Shown here one piece after another: positions 1 through 11,016 of a stretch of DNA of 64,000 nucleotides. The notes under the pieces are model-generated. The model was not told the origin of the DNA. It saw only the letters and a list, made by a program, of their open reading frames with translations, and did no database searches. The number at the start of each line of letters is the position of its first letter. Within the stretch, counting starts at the first letter, position 1. This stretch comes from Silene latifolia (lineage: Eukaryota; Streptophyta; Magnoliopsida; Caryophyllales; Caryophyllaceae), in assembly GCF_048544455.1 (NCBI RefSeq), contig NC_133536.1, positions 200,015,325-200,079,324 on the forward strand. The letters run 5' to 3'. The translations under genes were made by a program, and so were the position numbers.

Positions 1-2670
1 GGTAGAAGGTGGAACCAGAGGAGACGTGGGGGAAGGGTGCTCAGGGGATTGTTCCTGAGATATAGAAGAAGGGGATACAGTGGAGGAAGGTGAGGGAGTT
101 AAGATGGGAATATTAAATTCACACCATTGGGAGGAAGACACAGAAGTATTCGACGAGGAGGAGACAAGACGAGAGTATGGGAAATCGTTTTCAACAAAGC
201 GAACATGACGGGAGGTATAGATACGGTTGGTGACGGGATTTAGACAGTGGTAAGCACTTTGAGTGGGGGAATAGCCTATAAAAATACAAGGGAGAGACTT
301 TGGTGACAGTTTGTGTTCAGAGTAAGGCCGACGCCAAGGATAACACAAGCAACCAAAATTCCGAAGCTTTGCATAATTAGGGACGGAATTAAAGAGCTTG
401 TGGAACGGAGAAATTTTGTGGAGATTTGGAGTGGGCATGCGATTTATAAGGTAAACAACGGTTGCGAAGGCGTGAGGCCAGAAAATAAGAGGGAGAGAGG
501 CGTGAGTGAGGAGGGTAAGACCAGTCTCAACAATATGACGATGACGTCGTTCTGCATAACCGTTGTGTTCTGGTGTGTGAGGGGGCGAGGTAAGGTGAGC
601 GATGCCAGAGTTTAGTAGATTTGGAGTGAATTTAACGAATTCACCACCGTTGTCAGAAAAGAATTGAATTATAGGTCGTTGAAAATATTTTTCCACAAGG
701 GCTTTAAACTGAAGGAAAGTTTGAGCAGTGTCGGATTTTTGTTTGAGAGGGTAGAGCCAAGTGTACTTCGTATAATGGTCAACAAATATAACATAATATT
801 TGTAACTATCATACGACACAACCGGAGAGGTCCATAAATCAGAAAAGATTAATTCAAGAGGAGCTGTAGAAGTAAGAGTAGAAGAATTAAAGGGTAATTT
901 GTGACTTTTATTGATAGAGCAAGAGTTACAATTATGCTTAGAGCTAACAGACTCTTGTATTGGAAAAACACTATTAATTAAACTAATGACTCGAGATGAA
1001 GGGTGGCCAAGGCGATGGTGCCAGCTGGAGATGGAGGTGAGGCTGCTTTGATGAAGACGAGGAGGGGAGGGACACCATTCATAGATGCCGCCAGAGCTAG
1101 CTCCTTGGAGAAGAGTTTTGCCCGTCAATCGTGCCTTAAAACAGAAAGACGAGTGTGAGAATTCAACAATTGCATCATTATCATGACAAAATTGTGAAAC
1201 AGAAAGTATATTACGAGAAATAGACGGAACATGGAGAACATTATTGAAACGAAATTGAAAGGAGGAAACAAGGATGGAGAAATAACCAATATTCGCAATA
1301 GGAAGGGAGGAACCGTCTCCTATAAGAAGTTCATCCGACCCATCATAGGGAGAATGAATGGCAAGAGTGTTGAGGTCATTGGTAATGTGGTGAGTGGCTC
1401 CACTATCAATGAGGTAGGAGGATGGGGAGGCCGTATTGGATGCAGTGGCGGTGTAGGCTTTTGGAGCTTGTGGTGGTCGCTGATTACGAGCAAGGGGTGT
1501 GTAAGGAGGGATAGTGACATTGGGGAAGAGCTTCTTGAATATAGGACATTGTTCAAGGAAGTGTCCAATGGCATGACACCATTGGCACTTGCCTTTGAAC
1601 GGGGTAGTGGTAGGTGATGCAGGCGTGGGTGTGGGAAGAAGGGGAGGTTGGGTGCGTGGCTGAGTGCGGGTAGAGGAGGTACTGCCGCGGTAATTGGCAG
1701 CATAGGCAGAGGCAGGGGAGTAAGCAGGGGAAGGAGGGGGTTGGTTTTGAGTCTCAGTGAGTTCATGATTGAGTATTTTTTCATGAAGGGAGTCAAAGGA
1801 GATGAGTTCATCACGGGCTTTGACGGCTTCAATGACGGGGCGATAGGTGTTAAAGTCGAGGCCGCGAAGTACTTTGGCAATAATGTCTTCAGGGTCCATG
1901 GGTTTACCAAGGAGGGATAGTTTGTCGGTGTAAACTTTGATGGAATGCATATATTCTGTGACGGTCTTGTCACCTTTGGAGAGGTTATTGAGGTTGTCTT
2001 TGATTTGAAGGATGTGGCCACGGGACGGGTTGGCATAGGTCTTGGCTAGGACGGTCCAAGCTTCATGGGTAGAGGTAGCTCGAATAATGAGGGAGGAGAT
2101 GTCAGGGGAGATCGTGCCAACAAGGGCTCCAAAGAGGAGCTTGTCTTGTCGTTTCCAGGTGAGAAAGGCGGGATTGGCAGTGGTTTTCTTGGAGGTGGTG
2201 TTTTCAATAGTTTCGGGTGGGCAAGGGTATGTGCCATCGAGGTATTTGAGTAAATCGTACCCAAACAGAAGGGATTCCATTTGAATCTTCCAGGACATTT
2301 AGTTGAGAGGGGTGAGCTTATCGCAACTAGCAAAGTTCACGAGGATAAACGGTGTATTTGGATCATTGGCATTAGGGATAACTTGATCATGAGGTGCCAT
2401 GGAGGCCGAAAAAATTAGGGCAGAAGAGAGGTTTGTTTGCGATCGTGAGGCTCGATACCATGTAAGGTTTGGAAAAGCTTGGATATTATTGATGAATTAT
2501 CAAGGTATTTATACAAATACAAACAATGCTATTTAGGAAAACCTAAGATACAAGAAACGAATATAACAACCTAAGGAAATACAAATAAACGCGAATTAGG
2601 AAAGGCATAGACATTATAGAATATACAAGATACGGAGTATAATTATGGAGATACAGTAATATTATTAACA
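1..2670 (-). mobile_element. Copia LTR retrotransposon, RE1-type, 5' half (runs off window start)
   Basis: Read on the minus strand, this begins with a 5' LTR (2461-2670). A primer-binding-site region beside it begins TGGTATCGAGCC, close to the initiator-tRNA-type site common in Copia. Gag-like sequence follows at about 2400-1500, with a CCHC knuckle (CQWCHAIGHFLEQC) near 1590-1550. A retropepsin-like region (LIDSGATHH) lies near 1420 and an integrase-type zinc-binding and core region runs from about 1000 to 300. Reverse transcriptase and RNase H would lie beyond the window start. Protein similarity to RE1-type Copia polyproteins is by recall. The part visible is mostly open with at least one break near its start. 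Its age cannot be judged because the partner LTR is outside the window. Confidence 0.85.
2461..2670 (-). repeat. Copia 5' LTR (210 bp)
   Basis: The block runs from TGTAAGG to ATTAACA on the plus strand, so it has the TG...CA ends of an LTR. It abuts the primer-binding site at 2449-2460. Its partner is outside the window, so the boundaries rest on the ends and the primer site alone. Confidence 0.7.
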
Positions 2671-2976
2671 AACTGAAGGGCTTCATTATTTTTATTTTAC
2701 TTTTCCTATCAAAAATACCATTAAAGAGTTTGGGCTGGGGCTTTAAAATAGGGAGGTCTTATCATATAAGAACGCCTTATAGAACAATTTGTGATTGTGA
2801 AATTTTACAATTTCTGTAATTGTAAAGGCAATCAATCACAAACAACTCTTGTGAATTATGAAAAAATATTTTTTGTTAAATATGGACCTTTCCTTTACAC
2901 TTTTGGGCCACCCTTTATATAACCTTTTTGGAGGTGGACTAGCCCAACCAAATTAATGGCATCAATAACAAATTTG
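2671..2976. other. Gap between Copia LTR and MULE; possible arm of an older TIR element
   Basis: No gene is seen. The stretch at about 2754-2805 (GGTCTTAT... to ACAATTTGTGATTG) is roughly the reverse complement of 11451-11512, just beyond the MULE. The MULE may therefore have landed inside an older inverted-repeat element. The match is patchy. Confidence 0.35.
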
Positions 2977-2992
2977 GGCTGATCTTATTGTT
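2977..2992. repeat. Left flanking direct repeat of the MULE (16 bp)
   Basis: GGCTGATCTTATTGTT occurs here and again at 11435-11450, immediately outside the two ends of the MULE. This is the expected place of a target-site duplication, although Mutator elements usually make 8-11 bp. Confidence 0.7.
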
Positions 2993-4000
2993 TTTTTTCC
3001 TGGCTGCTAAAGGTCGTCGACAAATTACTAAATATCGTCGACAATTTTAATGAACTTCCAATTTTGCCCCTCCCTCACACTCCCCCTTATATTTTCCTTT
3101 TTATTCAATAACATCCTTTAAAATTGGAAATTTTGAAAACAAAAAAAACCCGACTCAAATTTCAACAAAAAAACGTATCGACCGCATAATTTCCGTCACG
3201 AATTCAAACATTCAACAAGGTATGTGATTACTATTAAAATTTTTTTTGTAGTATTTTGTTAAGGTTGTAATTTTGTGACGGAATTAGGATAGATGCCAAA
3301 TTAGTGACGGAATTAGGATAGGTGCTACGATTTCAATCGGATTTAGTCTTGTTTAGCGGAAATCAAACGCAATTATCGTAATCGAAAAACAAAAAAAAAA
3401 AAAAAAAAAAAGGAAACTGGGCTGGGACGAGAGAGTTCTTCGTCCAAGACCAGGCCCAGACGAAGGATTCTCTCGTCTGTCATGGGCCATGGACGAAATT
3501 TTCTTTCGTCTGGGCTTGGTGATGGACGAAGAATTCTCACGTCTGGCCCAGTTTTCACGTTTCCTTTTTTTTTTTTTTTTTTTTTTTTTTGTTTTTGTTT
3601 TAGATATTGTCGATACTTTTTTTTTTTTTTTTTTGTTTTAAAATAAATTTTGTTCCGTCTTGTTTTGTTATCGTTATAAAGTAATAAATTATTAATAATA
3701 ATTGTCGTTCGTGGCGAAGTCTTTTTCCGTCTCGTTTTGTCGATGTAAAATATAAATTAATTATCACTAATAAACTTCTTTTGGGGATATTTTGTTTTTT
3801 TATTTATTTTTTAATTTACATAAACTTATATTTATAAATTCTTTGTTTTATTAATTTAAGTAATCAAGTTGTTGTAAATATAATTTTGTTGCGTCTCGTT
3901 TAGTTTACGTAAAATATTAATTAATTATTATTAATAAACCCCGTTCCGGGTTAATTTTTTTTTTTTTTTTTAAATTTTAATATTCTTTGTTTTATTTTTT
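2993..4000 (+). repeat. Left long terminal inverted repeat of the MULE
   Basis: The outer part (3001-3080) contains two CGTCGAC motifs and matches the right end closely. Inside lies a non-coding leader, then a block at 3390-3575: a poly-A tract, several short inverted CGTC/GACG motifs, and a poly-T tract. After that come repeated CCGTCTCGTTTTGT-like motifs (3650-3920). The same order of parts, reversed, is found at the right end. Similarity is strong at the tip and in the motif array and weak elsewhere. Confidence 0.7.
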
Positions 4001-4007
4001 GGAATAG
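3220..4007 (+). other. Probable first intron of the PMD gene, containing a CGTC hairpin array
   Basis: A leader ending ...CAACAAG is followed by the donor GTATGTG at 3220. The acceptor GGAATAG ends at 4007, directly before the ATG at 4008. The 788 bp intron contains the poly-A/CGTC/poly-T hairpin block. The splice sites are inferred from consensus only. Confidence 0.55.
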
Positions 4008-5978
4008 ATGGCCGGTGGAGGAAATGACCGTCACGTTCGAGCTCGAAAGGGGCTCCAGTTTGAGTCTGAGGTTGGAGATGGTAGTACCGATTCGTGGACT
4101 GATGAGCGGGTGGAGGAGGAGATGGTTCGGTCTGGTGATGTGATAGGTGAGGAGGAGGCGGGTATTGAGCGAGTGCGTAGGGTGCCACGTAGACGGAATG
4201 AGGAGGGGCGTTTCCAGCGGAGGTCGGATGGTAGTTCTAGTAGTGTGGTGGCTCCGAAGAAGAAGTCGGGTAAGGATGTCTCTTGGTTGATCGATCATCG
4301 TGTTCCCCGGTGGTCCCGACTTTCCCCACGTGATTCCTAGCTTTGGGGGCCACATTGCCAACACCTTATGGTCGACTCCTAATGAGGTCGGTCGACCAGT
4401 TTTGACGAGTTACCACCGGTTTGGTAAGACGAGGTTGTTGAGTTGTTGGCCACTCCCTCCGCCGTTAAGACTATTTATGACTTCCAGTGATCTTGTCTTT
4501 CTCACCTATTAGATTCCATGGCCGAGAATTATAACATGCCCCTTATTTCTGCTTTTGTTGAGAGATGGCAACCCGACACCAACAGCTTTTTTCACATGCC
4601 TTTTGGGAGATGTCCATACTCCTTCACGATGTTGCGCGAGATCTTAGGCGTTCGGGTTCTTGTGCAATCGTTGTAAGGTGGAGAGTAATGACGGGACGTT
4701 GGCGGATCCCCTTATGTATGTATGTGGCTTCTTTGGGATTTCATCAGAGAAGTTGAGGTTGCCGTTAAACTCTACTAAGAAGGTCCCTATTTACAAGAGT
4801 GGGGGTATATTGGTAGATGCAGTTTGTGAAACGGCGAGAGCTAATTGTGATGTTGTTTTTGCTCGGGGTTTTTGGTCATGGTGTTGGGGTCGACACTTTT
4901 TGTCGACAAATCGGAGGTGACAAAGTTACGTCCTCGGTTGTTTCCTTTAGTGTATGATATCGATGGTGTACACGACTACGCTTGGGGAGCCGGTGTACTT
5001 GCCTTCATGTACCGACAGCGATTGGGGGTGGCTTCACGTCTTTGGTGTGAAGACTATTGGTGGTTGCTTGACCTTGTTGCAATCGTGGATCTATGAGTAT
5101 TTTCCTATGTTCAGACCCGGTCCACCTTCGGCAATTGACCCTACTCAGCCTCGGTCGTGTTCTTGGAGATCCGTTGGTCCTTTCGCTCAAAATGCGGAGA
5201 AATTGTTGGAGTATCGGAGGTTGTTAGATGGGCTTACTTGTGCTTCCATTAGGTGGGATCCGTACGGGCCGCGTCAGGAGGAGTATCATCCTCGTACTTT
5301 GTATACCGGTTGTATTCGTTTCATGGACATAGCGGAGCCGTACCACCGATCGGTGTTTACGACGGTTTGGGTATGTGCGAGATCATACCCAATCCCATTA
5401 TGAGATTGACAGCGCATCGTCCTGCTTCGGGTTTAGGGTACGAGGTTAGTGTTGGGGTTGGGGAGACTGATCATCTTTGGGATTGCTGGCAGGATCACGT
5501 GGTTCAGCTTTCTCGTAAATCGAGACCAGTTAGCTTCCCGGGTGAGACGGAGCCAGAGTATGAGGCTTGGTTTAATGGGAATTCTCACCCGTTCATCATT
5601 GATCCCGACCACCATGATGCCCCCCCGCCACATGAGGATTTTGATATTCCTGCTGAGGTAATATTATTACTTACAATTGTTGTAATAATCGATATAATTT
5701 TCTTACTGTTCCTCGATAATGTTTATAATGTTTTAGTTGTTCTTGTCAATTTGCAGACTGCACGTGCTGTAATGTTTCAGTTTTACGAGACCAAAAAAAT
5801 TAAGGATGACAAGAAACAGCTTGCCTTCCTCCGCAAGATGATGAAGAACGTCGGCCCATTGATTGAGAGGGCTGGGGAAATCATACGTCAGCGAGGACCT
5901 CGTCAAACACCCGGTGATGTTGTTCAGCGTAGATCAGATGGTGTGTACACTGATAGCGACCAAGAGGATGATAACTAG
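4008..5978 (+). pseudogene. Plant mobile domain (PMD, MAIN-like) gene carried by the MULE, frameshifted
   Basis: The 5' part encodes an acidic, charged N-terminus (MAGGGNDRHVRARK...). Then come PMD-type stretches in changing frames: IPSFGGHIANTLW at about 4330, LISAFVERWQPDTNSFHMPFGEM at 4537-4605, LGSTLFVDKS at about 4880, YAWGAGVLAFMYR at about 4978, GGCLTLLQSWIYEYFP at about 5060 and LYTGCIRFMDIAEPYH at about 5300. The last frame, from about 5253, runs to 5978 and ends in an acidic tail (DSDQEDDN). A canonical 99 bp intron fits at 5658-5756 (GTAATA...TTGCAG); it keeps frame and has no stop, so it could be retained. PMD proteins include Arabidopsis MAIN and MAIL1, nuclear factors for silencing and gene expression, and are often carried by transposons. 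At least four frame changes make this copy a pseudogene. Automated annotation often calls the family 'aminotransferase-like' or 'phosphatase 7 long form'; there is no sign of either catalytic activity here. Confidence 0.82.
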
Positions 5979-6170
5979 TTTGTGTTTGTTTTCATTTATG
6001 TTGTACGGTTTTGAAGACATTTTTTATGTTGGATGATTATGTTAGTTGACTATTTGAACGTTGTTTATTTCAAAAAACATGACGGTTTTAAATTCTGAAA
6101 TTTCTTAAATTTCTTAAATTTCTTGAATACATAACAACCGATGCAAATTCATACATTTTCGAAATAGTAA

Positions 6171-6623
6171 CTACTTCATGACAATGGCCAACATAATGAA
6201 AACAAACAAATACAAGATACACTTGAAATAAAACTTCATCATCCTTGTCATTTCCGAAATCTCCTTTTTTATACCTATCACTTGCTCTTTCATGACATTT
6301 CCACTTGATGCATCATCACCTTCATCTTGACATGGTATATTCAACTTTTTTGTTATTGTTAAATGATCTTCAGTCAACCACGAGACAAAACGATCGCAAG
6401 GTACGCACTTAAAAAAAGCTTTCTTCGGATTAGTAGCTGTCCCGGAAATCATGATGATAGCGTTTCTTTTACAACGATTACAAATTTGATTCTTAAAATC
6501 AAGGCCTTCAATTGGTCGGGTTCCCCACATTGAGGATGATGTTGACATAAGTAAAGATTTGAAGAAGAAAATGGAAGATGATGAAGATGATTGGAAAATA
6601 GAAAAGGTTGAAGATGAGTGCAA
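6171..6623 (-). CDS. Small GRF-type zinc-finger protein with C-terminal membrane segment
   Basis: A 150-residue open frame. Residues 48-82 hold a GRF-like finger with cysteines at 48, 51, 73 and 76 and the family's T-x-x-NP-(K/R)-(K/R)-x-F-(F/Y)-(K/x)-C core (TATNPKKAFFKC). Residues 115-128 are charged, possibly a short coiled coil, and residues 132-149 form a hydrophobic helix at the very end, as in a tail anchor. The serine-rich first 25 residues suggest translation could start at Met26 or Met32. A TATA-like CTATATAAAC lies at about 6642-6652, upstream on this strand. GRF fingers bind nucleic acids in other proteins, and small plant GRF/membrane proteins of unknown role (At4g04775-like) exist. 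It lies inside the MULE between the PMD and OTU genes and is open, unlike its neighbours. Function is unknown. Confidence 0.6.
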   Translation of the reverse strand: MHSSSTFSIFQSSSSSSIFFFKSLLMSTSSSMWGTRPIEGLDFKNQICNRCKRNAIIMISGTATNPKKAFFKCVPCDRFVSWLTEDHLTITKKLNIPCQDEGDDASSGNVMKEQVIGIKKEISEMTRMMKFYFKCILYLFVFIMLAIVMK

Positions 6624-6663
6624 AATTACAACATTATGTAGATGTTTATATAGGGAAAAATGT

Positions 6664-7012
6664 GACCGTTATAATTCAAATTTTACCGTTATAATTCAAA
6701 AATAGCCGTTATAATTCAAATGTTACCGTTATAATTCAAATATTACCGTTATAATTCAAAATAACCGTTACAATTCAAAAACAGCCGTTATAATTCAAAT
6801 TTTACCGTTATAATTCAAATTTAACCGTTACAATTCAAAAACAGCCGTTATAATTCAAATTTTACCGTTATAATTCAAATTTAACCGTTACAATTCAAAA
6901 ACAGCCGTTATAATTCAAATTTTACCGTTATAATTCAAATTTAACCGTTACATTCAAAAACACAATTTATAATTCAAATTTTACCGTTATAATTCAAATT
7001 TAACCAATATAA
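6664..7012. repeat. Minisatellite, about 20 bp units with a 60 bp higher-order period
   Basis: Units of the type ACCGTTATAATTCAAATTTT repeat about 17 times. From about 6765 to 6955 they form triplets (with ACAGCC, TTTACC and TTAACC junctions) repeating every 60 bp. The array lies between the divergent promoters of the GRF gene and of the small plus-strand ORF. Confidence 0.9.
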
Positions 7013-7019
7013 TTAATAG

Positions 7020-7029
7020 GTTATAAATA
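7020..7029 (+). promoter_or_regulatory. TATA-like box before small ORF
   Basis: TTATAAATAG lies about 90 bp upstream of the ATG at 7119, followed by a pyrimidine/A-rich leader. It is a plausible core promoter for the plus-strand ORF. Confidence 0.45.
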
Positions 7030-7118
7030 GGCCATTCTATGTCAATTTCAATCACAACATCCAAATCATCTTCACTCACTACAATACTAATTATTAACTC
7101 ACAACATCCAATTCCAAA

Positions 7119-7307
7119 ATGGTTCTCACAAATGCTCAAAAAACCAGAGTTTATCAAATAAGAATCGATTTAATTGTTCAAAATTTACCAATTCTAATTG
7201 AGCGTCTTGAATCAGTGGTTCCCAGTGACACTGTATGGCACATGCTTGAAGAACCTCCAATTGGGACCCTTTGTATAATTTTACAAGGAAACCCGGATCA
7301 TGTTTAG
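7119..7307 (+). CDS. Small ORF of unknown function in the MULE, ending in telomere-like repeat
   Basis: This encodes 62 residues (MVLTNAQKTRVYQIRIDLIV...). I do not recognise the product. It is preceded by a TATA-like box and a leader of normal composition. Its stop codon TAG is formed by the first TTTAGGG heptamer of the array that begins at 7303, so the original gene was probably longer and was cut short by the array. It could equally be a chance ORF. Confidence 0.3.
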   Translation: MVLTNAQKTRVYQIRIDLIVQNLPILIERLESVVPSDTVWHMLEEPPIGTLCIILQGNPDHV

Positions 7308-7460
7308 GGTTTGGGGTTTAGGGTTTAGGGTTTGGGGTTTGGGGTTTGGGGTTTAGGGTTTAGGGTTTAGGGTTTGGGGTTTGGGGTTTGGGGTTTAGGG
7401 TTTGGGGTTTAGGGTTTAGGGTTTGGGGTTTGGGGTTTGGGGTTTGGGGTTTGGGGTTTA
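7303..7460 (+). repeat. Interstitial telomere-like array (TTTAGGG / TTTGGGG)n
   Basis: About 22 heptamers, mixing the plant telomere unit TTTAGGG with the variant TTTGGGG in irregular order. It is embedded in the MULE and is not a chromosome end, since unique sequence continues on both sides. Confidence 0.95.
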
Positions 7461-7694
7461 ATTATGTTTTCATTGGTTTATGTTTTAAGTATGTCAAAAC
7501 GCGTTTTAAGGAATGTTTTTATTAAAATATGTGAAATTATGTTTTAAGGATTGTTTTAATTAAATTACATTTTAAGTCAATTAATCGGATGCAGAGGATA
7601 ATAAACTACAATAATCGGATAATTAATTAAAAAAATATAAGGTACAATATTCAGATATATAAAATAGAAGGTACAATAATCGGACAAATAAAAG

Positions 7695-8330
7695 CTAAGA
7701 ACACCTCGCGAAATCGCGCCATAATCGGATCTGATGTCGATACAGGCCATTATAATGATCTACGCTTGCATCATGTACCCAACAAGGGGCTAATGGAGGC
7801 ATAGGTGACAAGGGGCGTACCCGGAGCCGCAAATAGTGGTTTCCCGCATGTAATACCCATAAGACACCATATGGGGTACGTACTCCGGGAGGGGCTCGTA
7901 GAGGCAAATAAGTAAAACTACCATTCCAATTTCGCTGACCTTCTCGATCGTCAAATGCAGAAATACAACATATCACCCAATTGTACATCGTAGCATAACC
8001 ATATAGATCAAAACCGTCCATCCAATTACCCGAGCCACACGGTATCTGATCCATAAATGTAATTCTAGCTACCTCCGTATCAAATCTCCCTGGGCCATAG
8101 ATATGATCACGGTAATCGGGACTACGAATTTCCCTAAGTAAATCTGTTCTAGCCATCGTGAAATGAGATTGGTCACCCCGAACAAAGATGTGAGATAACT
8201 CGAAAACCACAATGACCGTCTCCGTAAGGATTAAACCATGCTTCTACATACTCGTGAAAAAATGAAGGCAGGAAGTCACGATAAGGAAAATACCTCAAAT
8301 CACCAATGGTGTAGTCGACCTCAAGAGGTG
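7695..8330 (-). pseudogene. OTU-type cysteine protease domain downstream of the MULE transposase, frameshifted
   Basis: Reading on the minus strand, PYGDGHCGFRVISH at about 8240-8190 is the OTU catalytic block (Asp-Gly-x-Cys-x-Phe). A one-base frame change follows, and the frame from 8210 continues with GDQSHF, ARTDLLREI, FTYLPLR and GNHYLRLRV, the likely catalytic His region. It then reads SPMPPLAPCWV and ends RHQIRLWRDFARC at 7695. OTU enzymes cleave ubiquitin chains. OTU domains fused to, or following, MULE transposases are known as transposon cargo, so this is probably the C-terminal part of the transposase polyprotein rather than a host deubiquitinase. As it stands the frame is broken at least once. 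About 200 bp separate it from the SWIM-region ORF that ends at 8416, and the linker is in changing frames. Confidence 0.65.
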
Positions 8331-8415
8331 CGCAATACGTTGTGCCGAAACTCCCCGTAGTCGTGGTAGCAGTGGTAGACGGTGTACCGGGGCCCGTTTG
8401 AGTGGACCGGGGGTT

Positions 8416-10775
8416 CTATACGGAGTAAAACGAACCGACGGAGTAGAACGGGGAGTAGACGACGAGTAACAGAACCGTCGGAGTAGAACGGGGGGTACTA
8501 GACGGAGTACGTTGGGAAGACGGAGTACCTACTCGAACATGAACCCGTGCATGCTCAACGGCGGACGGATCTCTACGAGTTCCCCTACTCGGACGTCCTC
8601 TAGGGTTCTCGTTCACCCGAGGCTCGTTTACATCCTCCTCTTGCGGATGTATCTGAGAGTAAAGGGCATCGAACATGGATGATCTCATACTCGGATGTGC
8701 ATTCCGAATTTCATCGAATAACTCCTCCAATCGATCATCATCACAAGTCGGCATTGCCTCCGAACCATCGTACTCCAACTTCCTCCAAAATGCATGTAAC
8801 ACATCAACAGGGACCCGAGATCCGTTTCTAGAAATGCGGTGAAGTGAACAAGCACATAACAAACCAAGTGTAGTAGCCTTTACACAACCGCAATCGATCG
8901 TCAAGGCATCTTCCGTCATCTTGGCACCTCTTTCGAATTCTTTACGCAATTCACTGATGGCATTCTTTGATATTTTGCAAGAAAGTCTGGAAAATAATCG
9001 CTGAATCCCCGTCAACCGCCTCGATCTAGATAACTCCAACGAGTGTCGGATCTCAACATGTTGCGTTTCCATCAAAGAATGAAACCGACTCCAGATGCTA
9101 TCAATCGCCGGTTTCGCTATTCAGCCATCTCTTCAAATTCGCATGAGCCGACTCAACCCGGGATGTAGAAGTATTGCCAAAATGAGTTATGTTGTTCGTT
9201 CTATACTTGGCCCATTTTTCCAAGTACGGGAACCATTGCCTCTCAATATAAGCCGCCACTCCCGCCCATTCCCTTGCCAATATGCCCCACGCAACATTAA
9301 ACTTATCTTCGGTCTCCGCCTCGACAACCGCAGTAAACAAGTTAAAAGTTACGTGCTTAGCCCACTTATCCTGACTCGTGATATCAAGTGCTTTCGTCTC
9401 CACGTTAGAATATATATGCCAAAGACATAGCAAGTGAGACGAATCCGGAAAAACAATGTGAATCGCGTTCAACAAACCTCTCTCGCAATCAGTAACAATA
9501 ACATTAGGTTGAACGGCATCATTGAGCAGGGCCTTCAGTTTCCGTAGGACCCACAGATATTTCTCCTCCGACTCATGCGTCACAAGAGCATACGCGATGA
9601 CAAAGCTCTTCCCGACGGGTGTGACTCCAACCATCTCAACAAGCGGAAGACGGTATTCATTTGTCTTGTACGTGGAATCGATCTGTACCACATAATAGTA
9701 TGATCGAAACATCTTAACCGCTTCTGGATGAGCCATGAACACGTGGGTTAGCTCATTGGTCTCCTGATCAGTGACCCAATAATGAACGTACTTATCTTTG
9801 AACCGCAAGTGCTAACATCTCATTGTCGGGTTTCTCCCATCTCTTTCCTCGACCCTTACTTTCTGAGAACGGTTGTAGATTTGTCGCCGATTAGGTCTTG
9901 ACTTTTCCGGATTCCGCCGATGTAAACCCGCACTAATAATTGCTTGGTCCTAACGTGAGCTCTAACTTGGGCATCGATATAAGCCAACTCCTCGTCATCA
10001 AACTTTGCAAAGTATCTGTCGCCGTCACAATACAACGTTAAAGCATGATTATGAAACCCCGATCTCATCACAAGCTGCCACTTATTCTCTTCTAATTCAA
10101 CAACTTTCATTGCAAATTTGCAATTGCACCACGCGAGCGGCGTGTTACCCTCGTTAAAGAATCGGCATCCTTATTTACGGGACCTTTTCCACCCATCCGA
10201 CAAACAAAATAACGTTGTCTCAAATTCGTGTTACGACCTACTTTCTTGTTGCTTGCTTTTTTTATACCAAACCCGAGTCGGAGCCCGATCTCATATGCCC
10301 AATTAAACGCTTCAATACTAGATGCAAAAAATCTGGTTGTCGTAAAATGATCTGAGTAATCAACACCGTCTCCATCGTTAATCACCTGCGCACGCATTTC
10401 AACAAGTTAGTTATTAATTCAATTTTTTGCTACGGGACTAGTCGAAGTAAATATAAAATAATATAAAATTAATACAAACACGGTAATAAGTTATTTTTTA
10501 CAAAACGAGTCGGAAATGTTAAAGATAAAAATTTCATATAAAGACGGTAATTAATTAATTCAATTGTTTTATAATACAAAAACGGCATTTAATTATTTTG
10601 TACACAACGAGTCGGAAATAACGGAAATTAATTATAATTATTTGAATTGTCGGAAACTATAAAAAATAAAAAATTTTAATACAAAGACGGAAATTAATTA
10701 TTTTATACAAAACGAGTCGGAAACAAAAAAACAAAAAAAAAAAAAAAAAAAAAAAAGTAACGAGAAACTCTAAAA

Positions 10776-10807
<32 letters not shown>

Positions 10808-10985
10808 AACAACATGGGCCAGACGAAGGAATCCTTCGTCCAACACCGCCCACAGAAGGAAATCCTTCGTCCAACACCAAGCCCAGACGAAGGAAACCTT
10901 CGTCCAAGCCCAACATGAGACGAGCCATTTCTTCGTCTGGACTGGGCCTGGGACGAAGAACCCCCACGTCTCAGCCCAGTTCCGT

Positions 10986-11016
<31 letters not shown>

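Noticed and set aside
1320-2036. Pro/Ser/Thr-rich 238-residue frame on the minus strand
   Set aside because: It is an out-of-frame shadow of the Copia gag region; the real frame there has the zinc knuckle and protease motif.
4008-5978. Annotation of the PMD gene as aminotransferase or phosphatase
   Set aside because: Those labels come from historical misnaming; no cofactor or metal-binding motif of either enzyme is visible.
6664-7012. Resemblance of the minisatellite to a CRISPR array
   Set aside because: The units are contiguous and have no unique spacers, and the genome is a plant nuclear one.
7303-7460. Telomere-type heptamers as a chromosome end
   Set aside because: The array is only 158 bp, mixed with a variant unit, and continues into transposon sequence on both sides.
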